Assembly: GCA_036429605.1 (NCBI GenBank)
Contig: CM071589.1
Span: 3,038,001-3,102,000, forward strand
DNA from: Cladobotryum mycophilum
Taxonomy: Eukaryota > Ascomycota > Sordariomycetes > Hypocreales > Hypocreaceae
Direction: 5' to 3'
DNA length: 64,000 nucleotides
The notes below the pieces were generated by a model. That model had not been told where the DNA came from and searched no databases. It saw only the letters and a program-made list of their open reading frames with translations. The position numbers and the translations under genes were made by a program. Below are positions 12,701 through 24,517 of the stretch, one piece after another. Positions within the stretch are counted from its first letter, which is position 1, and every line of letters begins with the position of its first letter.

Positions 12701-12813
12701 CCTGCTTGCTGATGCGCCTTCGGTCTCTTGGTCTGTAAATCGCCCTCATTTATATCCCTCTTTCTCTTTTTCGTCTTATCGTCCTTCACTTTAGAAAGTC
12801 TGCTTCCGGCCAT
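9794..12813 (-). CDS. NAN1: U3 snoRNP/t-UTP WD-repeat protein NAN1 (UTP17, WDR75 homologue)
   Basis: WD40-repeat component of the t-UTP/UTPA subcomplex of the small-subunit processome. By homology it is needed in the nucleolus for 35S pre-rRNA transcription and 18S rRNA processing. Exons are 12813-12482, 12433-11616 and 11568-9794, giving 974 residues. The N-terminus is a basic, lysine-rich nuclear targeting tail (DDKTKKRKRDINEG). Two blocks of beta-propeller blades follow, with typical endings such as HWHRKAVHSLKWSRDG, SGGSEQVLVMWQ, IAFSGDGKWLASVDDW, VYLKFWQVRD and FATIGADGMVRLWRP. The C-terminus has an acidic Asp/Glu tract (about residues 900-935), then a conserved helical end (DIFDAAPAFAAVSVEDMFYKV). 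All junctions keep phase. The gene diverges from RPB10, 284 bp away. The family is clear from repeat layout and C-terminus; orthology to NAN1/WDR75 is by recognition, without a search. Confidence 0.85.
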
Positions 12814-13097
12814 TTTAACGAGAGTCCTGCGAAGTGGACAGGCTGAACAAACTACAATTCAATTGGTAGGCTGCAGCACCTTCAAAAGTTCTTTTAGAGC
12901 TGCACTTCGCGGCAGAAATTTTGGTCCCGCCGTGAACTTTTCCAACGTACGATAAGATAAGGAATTGACGGCAGAACTTCGGCAGTAGATATTTTTCAAA
13001 CCTTCGAAGCGCGCCTTCATGCAACTCCCTTCCGATTATCGTCATTATCGCAGCCATCAACCGAAACTTTTGTCGCATTCAGCATCAGACCGTTACG
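12814..13097. promoter_or_regulatory. Divergent promoter shared by NAN1 and RPB10
   Basis: Only 284 bp separate the two start codons on opposite strands. The region contains a GAAATTTT core (12914-12921), similar to the RRPE element of yeast ribosome-biogenesis promoters, and several CTTCG repeats. The motif match is weak. The geometry itself is directly seen. Confidence 0.5.
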
Positions 13098-13495
13098 ATG
13101 ATTATTCCTATTCGCTGCTTCTCCTGTGGAAAGGTAGGTAGTTGTGGAAATTCGAAAGGGCAATGAAAACTAACGCGCTTAGGTCACCGGTGACCTTTGG
13201 GAGCGCTATCTCCAACTGATCGCCGATCCCAGGAAGACTGATGGGTAAGGAGATGCCAAATGAAGACTGAAAATTTACAAGTTGCTAACTCTAAATAGCG
13301 ATGCCATGGATGAGCTTGGATTGAAGCGTTACTGCTGCCGCCGTATGATCATGACACACGTCGACCTCATCGAGAAGCTCCTCAAGTATGTCGCTGACAA
13401 ATGGATGGGCTACATTCTCAGTCACTAATAGCTATTATAGATACACTCCCGATGGCCGAAACGAGAAGAAGCAGCGACTGAACGAGTCTGCATAG
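13098..13495 (+). CDS. RPB10: DNA-directed RNA polymerases I, II and III subunit RPABC5 (Rpb10)
   Basis: Small zinc-binding subunit shared by the three nuclear RNA polymerases, needed for their assembly. Exons 13098-13133, 13183-13244, 13299-13385 and 13441-13495 encode 79 residues, slightly longer than the usual 70-76. The hallmark N-terminus [12 protein letters not shown] provides the first CxxC and RYCCRRM the second cysteine pair. The linker [13 protein letters not shown] and the helix [13 protein letters not shown] follow the family pattern closely. All introns are short (46-55 bp) and in phase. The short C-terminal extension [16 protein letters not shown] is the only variable part. No doubt about identity. 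Confidence 0.98.
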
Positions 13496-16400
13496 AGTTG
13501 TCATTGGGGAGAGGAAGATATACTGCACAGGCCGGCGTTCTTGGATCTTGTACATCGTTTTTTGACTGGGCGCATGGGAAAAGACAAAATCAGATTGCGA
13601 CACGGAGCACCCGCTCTCAAGACAGCCAATTCTAATGGAAGAAAATACTTGCTCATCCTTTCAAGTGTGTTTGTGCTGGAGACCAACAAGTTCTTGGCAG
13701 TAGCGTTGGATGAATCGTTTGGTGTTTCTCCGAGGAATGTGAGTTAATGCAGTCAAATACAGGCATCAGTCGTATAGTCACCGCTACAGACTCTGTCGAA
13801 GATCTCGGTGGCCATACAAAAAAAGTCTTGGAACTTGATGGATATTGTTTCATGAAAGGCGGTGTTCTGCCGGTTGCTGAAGACGTGGAAGGCGCATGTA
13901 AAATGGTGTGCATTCTGCCTGCAGCTAGACGGGGCCGACTCGCATACGCAGCTTCACACCTGATACAACGATGAACAATGCCCGGCTTTCTGCGTTACCA
14001 ATACTCACCGCTTCCAGTAATGATAATCGGCGATTATTGATGAGTCGTTGGAGTCGAGAATATTCTCACTTACGCACCTATCAACCACCAACACATGTCA
14101 GAACAGGAGTGGCAAACAACGTGTCAGTTGAGCCAGACTCCCGGTATCCTACAAACATCCGGCGAGTGTCCGAGTCTAGAGCAATGATAAGGACCGAGCG
14201 TGCAGCAGAGATCCAGCTCACTCGTCAGAAGCGGTCGCCTGGGGGGCAGTGAAGTGCAGTAGTAGTGCACTGTCAGTTCATTATGTTGAACGATGATGCG
14301 AGTTTGCCATCTGTGAGACCCTCACTTGGGTGGGAAGCATGCAATGGAGCCGTACGTGCAGCATGAGCCTCACACCACGGGACCAATGCTCTCTGCCTCC
14401 GCCCGTCTAGCGTACTCTGCCCTGCAGACCTTTTGCTTAGAAATGATGCCGTGAACTTGAACACCCATATCACCCAGTGTAAGACAGTCCAGTCATATAA
14501 ACAACTCACGGAAGCCGGATCTCGGTTACAAGTAGTAGTTTGTTAGTCCCAACATCCAGGTTTTCCACCCACAAGATAAGTCAAGGCGCAAGGCGCAGGC
14601 ATGATTCACAGGATACTGAGGGTTCCCTGAATCATGCATATCAGATCCTCATTCTGCAGAATATATCGATGGCCAGAGAAATCAGCCACCGACCCAATTT
14701 GAAGGCCCGAATTTACCGCGGTAGCGACCAACATGCCTTGGATGTGAGGCTAGGGCTAGAGCCAACGCGACCCATAAGCCCAACACGGCGGAGTAGTGAG
14801 CCTTGCACAAACTGGGGAAGCATTGGGCGTCGTCAACCACTTCTGTTTGCCCAACCTGAGCGGCGGCTATCGATGCCGTTGACTGCCGTTGTTGTTGTTG
14901 TTGTTGTTGTTGTTGATGATGATGATGATGAATTGCGAACAAGCTTTTGTACAGCATGACAGTGAGCATCATGCTCCATGAATGGGAGTCTTACCTCTCT
15001 AACGTTGTTTGCTGCATCACTGTCGTGCAGTGGCTAACTTCATGAATACATGTTCCAGCTGATCAGTTGCGTTTCACTCCGAGTCAATCGTTGTAATTAA
15101 CAAGTGAATCCAACAAACAATGCACGATACTACGCGGGACTCGGCAAGGGGCGGGGGATATCGAGGGAATCGTCTGCCAAACGCCCGCCTAGCCAGCCAC
15201 ATAACCGAGGACAGTTCAAGGGTCCAATGAGCAAACAACTATCTAGTTTCAGCTTCAGGATAGGTTGTGCGTTGGCGATGGAATGCGGGCCCATCCTTTC
15301 GGAACCTGCCAGTGCAACGTAGCCGTGGACACACGGAGTTGAAGACGGCGTACTTGGAGAATGGTTGTACAGTAAACAATAAATTGATTGCGTGATGATG
15401 GCTCATTGTCTATACGGCCTGTAGGCAAAGGGCTGACTTGGGTATTCTGTAAATAGAGCTCCTCGCACAAGTATATGGATGTCGGGTCGGGTCTGAAGAT
15501 TGGCCTGGCTTGGGATGTGAGAAAGTACTAAGCGAGCTTCTCTTCTGGCTGTGGTCAAGGCTGTGTAAGAGACGCTTGATGTTGAGCTGTTCAAGAAAAA
15601 TGCCCTCAATTTTTGAAATTTACTGTCCAATGAAGGACTGTGATCCGTATCCATTTCATTGAGCCGCATTGTTATCCATGGGCCAATCTCTGTATCCTCC
15701 TCTTGAGTTTTCCTGGTGCTGCCGACTGCACAAGTTCCTTTGCTAATGGAGGCTGAAGTGATGGATGGGAGAAGGACAGAGAGAGTCAGTTCGCTGTCAG
15801 TCGGTGACCCACAAACGGCAAGTCAGAAAGGGTGGGTGGAACCCGATTTGAGACCAAGCCTGATTCGGTTCGTCAAAAGCGCCTGGACCAGATCGTCGGG
15901 ACGAGTAAGACCAATCAAGACAGAGAGATGGAGAAGAGAAAGACACAAGCCACAAGGTACGTACCTCTCGATTTTGCTTGAACGCCCATCACGGGAACCG
16001 AGGCCTAGTGCCGCTGTTAATCCGCTGTGAGGTTCTGTAAAGCCGTCTGTGACAGGGCTTGCAATAGCCTTGCAAGTTTGGTTGTCCATCATGGTGCGTG
16101 GGTAGCTGGGGAAAAAAGAAGAAGAAAATCAGGCGATAATATCTCTCCATCCTCCCTCTCTTTCTGAGGCTCAATCTTCACCATCAATGGTGCGCGTGCG
16201 CGTCCGAGACCGTGCATTGCGCATTGCATGATGGATATGAGAGAGTGGCCGGACAAACTTTTGGTGGAGCCTTGTTTTTTTTGGTTGGGCTGTTATTGTG
16301 TGCAACAACCAACAGCAGAAACAGAGACAACCACTAAACAGCCAAGATTATTATGCAAATCCATATTACTGTCTCGTTCGGAGAGGAGACGATAGCAGCT

Positions 16401-19029
16401 AGCAAATTCTTTTTTTTTTTTTTGTTTTGTTTTGTTTTTTGCCAACGGCGCCAATGCAAGTGCATACGGACCGAGTATATGTATATACTTGAAGTTGTCA
16501 TGAACTCCTCCCAATGGAGAAGAGGTACATCTATAACGTACAGATACATGCACAAGCACAAGACCATCCAAGACAAGATCTTCCAAAGAAGACGCAGATT
16601 GACGAGAGAGGGACTTTCACTCCCCTCCTTGTCCTCTCTCCTCTTCACGGAAAGTTCCTACGTATCATTGACCCTACTTAGGACAGGTTCCGACAAACAC
16701 ATGGTTTCTTGACTGGGACATTTTTCGTTTGTCGACAAATCACGACGTTTGAGCTAAGCATGTCATCCACCTGAATTAAGCGCCCACGCCTGTCGATTTT
16801 AATGCAGCCTCCATCCACCACGCAGCCAAGACAGTCTCTGAGTGGTCCAACGAGGGAACAAGCTCTTTTTTGTCTGTCTCGTCTTGTCTTGCCTTGGAGA
16901 GACTTGAGACTTGTTAGAATCAGTTTCCTGGTTCCCCGCCCTGCTCTGCTACCTGTCTACCTGCCTTGTCCGCATAGCCTTTGATGTGCATGTACAGGTA
17001 GGTATGTTGCTTTTGCATTTCTTTGTGTGTTGGTAAGAAGGAATGTGAAAAATCCTCAGTCACGCCGAGTTGGCGGATGGAGCCCAAGCATTGGAGGTAA
17101 GAGAGAGAGTTTGCGGGTGCCCTTTGTTGTAAGACGCACTGTAACTCGGCTTTACAAAGGGACATGGATGCTGCTTTATCTCACAGTCTGGTAGTAGTGC
17201 CCCCAATATGTATGTCCGTCTGTGGTCTGAGGGAGGGGAGGGTGCCCCAACACGCATCAATGCATCAACAAGCCCATCGTCAACCTGGTCGGACGAGATG
17301 CAACTAAAAAGTCATCGCCCGCGCAAGACGCGGTTATCAATGAGTGATTTTGGCACTTGGTACTGGTACTCGCATGCAGCGAAGAAGAAACTCGTCTCCC
17401 ACCACCATCACTTTCACAAAATAAGACGCCTCATCCGTCGCATCACACTTTCAGCCTGATCCTCTTCCCCCTCCCCCACCCATGAGAGGAATTTGTGTCT
17501 AGGATATCCCAAGTAAGAAATCAATACAACTTACATACTTTTTTTTTTGACAGACTAGGCGATAGCCTTGCTGCTACTACTGCGTCTGGCGGCGGCTTGC
17601 GACTGTTTGACCCCTCCACTACATCCATCCATCCCTCCATTTCTTCATGCGGCCATGTCGGTGGCCTGACAGATTGACGAGGGTCCTCATTGTTAAACGC
17701 AGGTCCCCTCCCCCTCTACTAGGCTCAAGTCATGTTCATGATGTACTACTACTGCATATTTGTATTCATCCATTAGTAGTTGCAGACGGGAAGCGAAGGA
17801 TTTGAGCTGTAGTCGAGAACTGACTTTTCTCTCCTCGTCTGTTTTCGTCGTCCATCCATCCATCTAGCCAGCCATCTTTTGCTACCTACCTATTCATCAT
17901 CTTATTCTTACCCGCCCATCCTTTCTAGACATCCTACCGAGTACCTTAGTCTAATCACAAGTAGTAGTTTCTGTTGGGACTTGTCCATTATTCTGCCTGC
18001 TTGCCCTCTAGTACTGTTAACAGACAAACAAACAAACAAAGCAAACACCAGCCCACTCACTTTTGTTCTCCTTTTATTTTCTTTTTCACGCATCATTGTC
18101 TCACTCTCTACTCCAATCGTCCGTGTTTCCGATTCTTGGGTTCAGTTCTGAACTGCTGCTGCTGTTACAGTCGTACTGCCTCCAATTCTAATACAACTGC
18201 AGGCGGGGGACCCGGGTCTTGTACTACAGGTATTGGATGGATCCACCCTTCACTGGCTGTTTTCTGCATTGGGCAACTCCCCTCCCTCGGCCTACTAGGG
18301 CGACGTCCCCTGTAGGTACAGGTAGGCAGTAGACGCGCAGGGCCCCAGTTCCTAGGTGAACACTGGCCGTTGAACACCTCAGTTTTTTAGTGGAGTTGGG
18401 GAGGTTGACAGGGTTCCAGTTTCTCCCAGCACGAGTGCAGGCGGTCGTTGCTTCACTGCAACTCTCTACAGGGGGAGGGGCTCTGAACCCACCCTGGCCC
18501 ATCTGCCTAGCCTGGAGCACCGTCTTTCTTTAAACCAAAAGCCAGCCCACCATCTACATCTACATCCATACCCATACATCATACATACCATACACACCAT
18601 ACATAGATGCCATCCACAACCCATTGTTGCTGTGCGCTGCCTCACCCGGATCTATAAACTCGGACGTTTCGAACCATATTAGCTTGTTTTTCTATTTTGA
18701 AAGACCGCTGACCTTGTTGTGGTCTCCTTTTTTACGACCGTCTTCTTCCAGCACTGTCAAAGGTCCTTCCCACCCCCGGATCTCGAGACCACCACAGCCC
18801 GCACTTGGCCTTGGCCACATCTACGTCGATTCGGCCGCATCTTCGATTCTCAAGGCGCATCGCGGGGGGCTCAAGGCATTCTTGGGCTTCGTCTGTGCTG
18901 CGATTCCTCAAACTGCTCTGCTGCTGGACGGCAAGCCTTTGAAATATTCAACAGCCATCATCGGCTGTGACTGACGATTGAGCATCGTTACTATTTAAAA
19001 ACACAACACTTTCCTTTCCCTCTTACATC
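13496..19029. other. 5.5 kb spacer without supported gene
   Basis: I find no exon chain with family motifs on either strand. The stretch contains a (GTT)n/(GAT)n microsatellite near 14,890, T-runs, and from about 17,400 onward long polypyrimidine tracts and short tandem words such as ATCC and CATAC. The last few hundred bases, with TATTTAAA near 18,990, are presumably promoter and 5' leader of the gene starting at 19030. A non-coding transcript cannot be excluded. Confidence 0.5.
14888..14931. repeat. (GTT)n/(GAT)n microsatellite
   Basis: About nine GTT units run directly into five GAT units. The same tract creates a spurious poly-Gln/poly-His open frame on the minus strand. Confidence 0.9.
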
Positions 19030-21536
19030 ATGGCCCTCGAAGCTCCGTTAAGGTCATCTACTGGAAGCATCCAATTCCCATACGGCAATCAAGGAGACAT
19101 CTCTGCGCATTCAGATACAGAAGCAATGAACTCTCCATACAGAATCATGTTAGTTGCATGACATCCAACCTTCGTATCCATGACCAGCGCTGACGATTGC
19201 CTTCAGGTCATCTCCCCCACCCAGAACAGATTCTGGATTGCTCCGACCCAATTCCGTAAACAGAATATCATCAAACGCCATGCTGAGTCCTAGCGATATT
19301 GTTGGACCCTCTCCTGTGACATCCAACGGGACTGAGATCACAGAAATTGACGATGACATTGCGGAGGAGGTTGAGATGGATCGGACTGCAGACAGATACT
19401 TACGTCACTCAGAGGTTCGTGCATAGATGACCAAGGACGATTGATGCAACCAAGCAGTCACATTTTCCACCCGGTGCATCCATTGATCTTGGACATTCAC
19501 GGCATAAATCATTTTTTCCGGCGATACTGACAGGTTTACAGTTTCTCATGCTCGCCACAAATCTTCCCGAGTCTGTACGCCATAATCCAGACGAAGCCGT
19601 CTCGGTCATTCATGCCCCAGAAAGCTTTGCAAGCTGGGTGAGTTGTCTAATAAAAATATTGATTCACAAACTCTTGACTAATCAGACCTAGGCGTCAACT
19701 GAGCCTACAGCGAAGCCGAGTATACCAAGTGGAAGATCTTCGCCAAGAGACAGTGACAGCTACGTAACTAGCAGCACACATCACAGCGTAAGTTCAATTG
19801 TCCTCGAGAAATGATATTCCTTCTCCTTGTACTAACCTGGCCATCAATAGTCTCAAGGAACTCCTCCTCGCCCTCCCATCTCCACCGACGTCAAGCCGGT
19901 GCGATATAGCGTAGACAGTGCTACACCCAGAGCGCAGGATTTGCGGGAGCTATTGAACGAAGGAGCCAGAATGCGTTCAAGCAGCACTAGTAGCCTTGAG
20001 AGTATGTAACACGCCCTTCTTTATTTTCGGTTCTTGCTGACTGGCTATAGAAATCGACGAGCAGACTGAAGCAGAAGGAGACGACGATGACGATGAAGAT
20101 TACAATGCCCCTCGTCAATCTGATGCGGTTACGGCTTTACGGACAGCACTCAACGAGTGTTGGGTATTGTGTAAGACGATGGACCAACTCAGCAGTGCGC
20201 AAAGAGCCCGATTATTTAAAAACTCTGGAACGCCGGACCCTAATGAAACGGCTTGGAAGGCCTGCTGGAAGCTCTGTCAACGTCTCTATGATTATCAAGA
20301 CATAGAGCCCCACCCCAAGTTCCTGACACTCCTCCTGGAGCTTTGTCGTGACTTTTGTCAAGCCCTCTTTGATGTGCGAGAGAAGCAGGACGAAATGACC
20401 GACTCTGTACTGCGAGTGAGCTTTGAGCTGAACAATCAGTAAGTTCGATACTGCTCACCAAATTCCCGTTCATCAGACCTAACGAGTTACGTAGCTTATA
20501 TTCTGCCCACGATGATCGAAATCTTCCTGACCAATTTCGAGAGAGGACCCTCGACTTTTACGTCACTTTATGTCACCGCCTCATGAAGCAAAAAGGCGAA
20601 GTGGTGGGGGAGACTGATCTACTGCTTCAGGCTTGCTGGGACCTAACCGAAACCCTCTTTAACCTTCGGCAGAATACGCTGGATGGCAAACCCACTGATG
20701 AAGAGTTACTAGACTCTGCCCTTCAGGCATGTTGGGACTTGTGCGATCTGTTCAAGAGAAGCTGTAAACAGATGCGTCCCGACAGAAGCACACCCCGACC
20801 AAGTCAGGCAACCTTCTTCGCTTCACCTGGTGACCAAAGTGGCCGTGAGAGCCGACAATCTAACCGATCTCGTCACTCTAAGCGTGAAAGCGTCAAGAGC
20901 TCGCGTCAAGAAGAGCGGCCACGCAAGCCTCCACCTGTTCCTGAAACACCCGTCACGGAGTTTGAGGATACACCAATCTCCCCAGAGAGCCGCTCACCCA
21001 CAATGCCCAATATCATGGTCCTAGGCACCAACAGTGATAGCAGCCGTGGCGGAAGATGGTCAAGCAGTGCATCCAATCTCTCAAGCTACTCCCACAACAG
21101 CAATCGAACCTCGAGCACAGCAACAACTACAACGGCAACTGAAGATCCAAACATTGCACGCGCAAAGATTCTGGTTCTTCGAGCCGCCATGAATCTCGGA
21201 TTCAATCGCGAGGGTCTTAATGATCCCAAGACAGCGGCTGCTCAGTTGCAGAAATTCGTACAAAGCTTGCCCGCGGGTTCTTTCGGTTCTCTGCCCGCCC
21301 ACACCAATCTTCTACAACAATACAAGACCTCTGTCCTTACAGACGCATTTATTCCACGTAGCCATGCGATTCCCACGCGTGGCAAGCGAGTTTTAGCCAC
21401 AGAGATGGCCAAGAGCATTCAAGCATTGAGCAGCAGTTCACCTCGCTACGGCTATCTCCGCGACCTATTCAAATTTGTCTTCCAGTTCCCTCTCGACGAG
21501 GCAGATGCACGACGAAGCACTAGTATCGTGGTATAG
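19030..21536 (+). CDS. Conserved fungal protein of unknown function (699 aa)
   Basis: Seven exons (19030-19148, 19207-19414, 19542-19637, 19692-19787, 19851-20001, 20051-20438, 20495-21536) join in phase to 699 residues. The first 230 or so residues are Ser/Pro/Asp-rich and disordered, with an acidic stretch (EGDDDDDEDYN). A compact alpha-helical core follows with four Cys/Trp-containing repeats: ALNECWVLCKTM, AWKACWKLCQRLYD, LLQACWDLTETLFNLR and ALQACWDLCDLF. They look like a repeated helical hairpin. A Ser/Arg-rich linker leads to a final helical region (ARAKILVLRAAMNLGFNR ... RYGYLRDLFKFVFQFPLDE). No signal peptide or membrane segment is seen, so it is probably intracellular. I do not recognise a characterised member. 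The intact multi-exon frame and regular helical repeats support a real gene. Confidence 0.85.
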
Positions 21537-22393
21537 ACGGGGCTTTGTTCTGCGTACCACACTTTATGATTACCACTATACGTAATGTCAAATTACGAGG
21601 GCTTCGCATTGAATATTACGTTAGTGTGGGAGGCTCCCAATCTGGCCGAATCGCAACCTTGGAAAAAGATGTCGGTGTTGGCCAGAGGTGTAAGCTCCCA
21701 AGGGTTGATGATTATATACATCCGACCTTGAGTCAGATGCGCCGCCATTTACGCAAGCATTTATTTACATTGGCATTTACATTCACATTTTTACAGCAAT
21801 GAAGAAGATATGATATGATATTTACGAGGAATCATCTTTTTATTATTATTTTCGATTCAACAAGCGCTAGATACCCTGTTCTTCAGATTTCTGGTCGGTC
21901 ACGGCGCTTTGGGGGAGTACGCATGCATACATGGTAGAGTTGGGGATGGAGTCTACACACACACCAAACACAACAAAAGAGAATGGAATTAGGATGGAAA
22001 GGAAAGAGTGTCATCAGCTGCTTGGATTGTTTAATTTCTTTGCACTGGAGGGAAATGCCGCGAGGCGCGAAAGGAAAAAACTGCCTGTACTCTACACCAA
22101 CTTATGAAAGCTTCAGCCATATACGATCAAGATGTTTAACGCCTCTGTAAAGAAGAAAGGAAGGAAACAAAAAAACAAAACATGGTCCGTGTAAAAGCCA
22201 AATAACCTTCTCCAAATGCCCTCTGGGATATCATTTGTGCCTCCCCCGTATGTATCGTGAACTCCTGTGATGGTGTGATGCCTATTTACATCATGACTCG
22301 TTCGTAAGAGAAATATAAAAAAGAACAAAGGGGAAAAAAATTCAAAAGCAATACTTTAGTATTTAGAAAAGGAAAAAGAAAAATTCTTTCCGA
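21537..22393. other. Convergent 3' spacer
   Basis: This is the shared 3' flank of the unknown conserved gene and the Q/P-rich regulator. It is AT-rich with ATT and AAAG runs and has no supported gene. Confidence 0.5.
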
Positions 22394-24517
22394 TTAAGGT
22401 AGATTCTGCGACGGTGAGATGCCGACTGAGTGTTCGCCGGGAAGAGTGAAGGAAGCGATTTGTTGATCAGTCAAGAGTTGAGGATCAATAGTCCCGGCAA
22501 AGGCGCTCTCTTGAGCTTGAGCTTGTTGGACCTGGGCTGTTGTTGTTACCGTGGTGGCCGTTCGGGGGGTGAATTCCGTGCCTAAGCAGGACTGCAGAGC
22601 TCGAGCATACACGGCCGCGGCATATTGGTTCGCATCCGGCTGTGCTGTTCCCGGGGGCGCGGGGTGCCTTGCCATGTTGAGCAGTTCAAGGCTGGCAGTG
22701 ATGGGGCTTATATGGGGGGCATGAGTGAAGTGTTCTGGGATGGGCGGGCTTGGGCCCTGCGCAGAGGCGGCGAGGTCCTGCCTGCGTCTTCTTTCTTGCT
22801 CCCGGACTGCCCTTCGAATGTCTTTCGAGGCGGTGGATGTGAGACCGACGTTTTTGACGTTGCCAAACGGCCAGCTGATGGGTCCGGCAACGGGGTCAAA
22901 GGGCAGGGGTTCGTAGGGGGCGTAGTTGACCATCCATGGGTTTTGGGTCCCCCCGGGCTGTGGGTGTAGTCTGCGGGCAGGATGGGGAGCTCGTCGAAAC
23001 TAGGAACCGGTTGAGCCACGGGCGGTTCCATGGGTAGTGGTCCCGTGGTTGGTTCGTGCTTGATGGTTTTTGAGCAAAGCGAGTCTACGGCGCTGTTGGA
23101 TTCGGTCGGCATTTGGTTACTGCTAAAGTCCTGGTTCGGACTGTATTGGACGACCTCGGGTTGCGGTTGCGGTTGTGGTTGCTGTTGGAATTGCTGTTGG
23201 GGTTGTTGTTGCGGTCGAGGTTGCGGCTGTAGAGGTAATTGCGTGGGAGGTAGTTGTCGCTGCGGTTCTCCACCAATGTTAGGGGAGTATAATAGGGGAT
23301 GGGGCATCGGGGGCGAGAACGACGTTGGTGGTGGAGGCATATTCGTAGGATATGGCTGAGAAACCTGCGTTTGCTGTTGATGTTGTTGCTGATGGTGATG
23401 AAGATTATGATACGTTATAACCGGCGATGGGAAAGTATACGACGCCGGAGTCTGCTCGGCGTAGTAGTTCAGTTCGACGGGGGACGACGAGTCGTTCTGG
23501 AGGAACGCCGGTGGGAGATGCCTGCTGGCATTTATCAGACTCGGAGACTCGCCCAAGGTCCACATGTTATTATGATGCATCGGGGAGTCCAAATGATGCC
23601 GCCGCCGCCGGTGCCTTGCATCAGCTGCTGCCTGCCATCGTACATACTTGCGGATGTTGTTGCCAACGTGATCTCTGGGGTGGCCGTCGGTGGTGGTGGT
23701 GGTGGTGGGGAGAGCGAGTGCAGCGAGGCAGCCAGCTGGGCTCCTCCCACGGCGGTCCACTGAGGCGTATTCGGCACAGCGGAGGTGCCTCGCGTATAAT
23801 GGGGATGCGGAGGCAGATTCGGGCGCTGAGTCTTGGCCATGTGTTGGACGGAGCTATGGAACGTGTTAGCTACCTAGTTGTATCAAGAAGCTGCCTTGTG
23901 TGATGCCGGAGAGGAGGGGGAGGGGGAGGGGGCAAGCCATGTAAGCCCAACCTTTCGCCGCCATCATCTTCAGAGCTCCTTTTACGCTTGGCTTGATTGC
24001 CCGCCTGAGGGGTGATGCCTCGACTATGACTCTGACGCCTCTGCCGTTCCGAGGCCGTGGTGGTAGCGATGGAGATGGCATCATCTTCTTGGTCGCCTGC
24101 GCCCAAGACACTCGCAGGGGGCGAGGTGGCCGTTCTGGAAGATCGAATGTTGACCAACGGGCTACTATAGTAGGGGAAAGTGGTCATATCATTAGCAAGC
24201 AACCCACCCATTGTGCCAAAATAATATGAAAGCCTGATGAAAAGTGAAAAGAAAAAAGCTTTGATGATGGTGGGCAAAAAGAGGGAGGTAAGGGGAAGGG
24301 GAAGGGGAGAAAGGAGGTAGGGGGAGTTTTCAAGAACGCACTTGAACTTTGGGTCTTTGCCATATTTGTTCTTGATATAACGTATCTGGTTATGGTTCAA
24401 CGGACGGCCAAACAGCTCCTCAAAGTTGTGCTGGATGTATTCCTGATTCTTCCTAGCCACGACGGCGTTGAGGACCCAGCCTATCTCCTCGTCTCGATAC
24501 TGCGCCGAGCCAACCAT
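22394..24517 (-). CDS. Putative nuclear regulator: short helical N-terminal domain plus Gln/Pro-rich region, two frame breaks
   Basis: Exons 24517-24342, 24164-23952 and 23853-22394 match in phase. The third needs one extra base in each of two places, near 23582-23585 (C4 on the coding strand) and at 22949-22954 (G6 on the coding strand), to stay open. With both restored the length is a whole 616 residues. The N-terminus (MVGSAQYRDEEIGWVLNAVV, then the segments ELFGRPLNHNQIRYIKNKYG and DPKF) looks like a compact three-helix domain, perhaps DNA-binding. A basic cluster (NQAKRKRSSEDD) could be a nuclear signal. The middle is Pro/Gln/His-rich. Near the C-terminus a conserved-looking block (ISWPFGNVKNVGLTSTASKD, then RRAVREQERRRRQDL) may be a basic helix. 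I cannot assign a family. ATG 24517 is the first ATG in frame. Confidence 0.65.

Noticed and set aside
14682..14972. Gln-rich minus-strand open frame resembling a polyQ protein
   Set aside because: The Gln run is the reverse of a (GTT)n microsatellite and the flanks show no protein character.
23520..23655. A GTATGT donor near 23,647 as start of an intron explaining the first frame change in the regulator
   Set aside because: No AG downstream gives the required phase. A one-base loss in the C4 run joins both frames smoothly. A GTACGA donor with an acceptor near 23,525 remains a weaker alternative.
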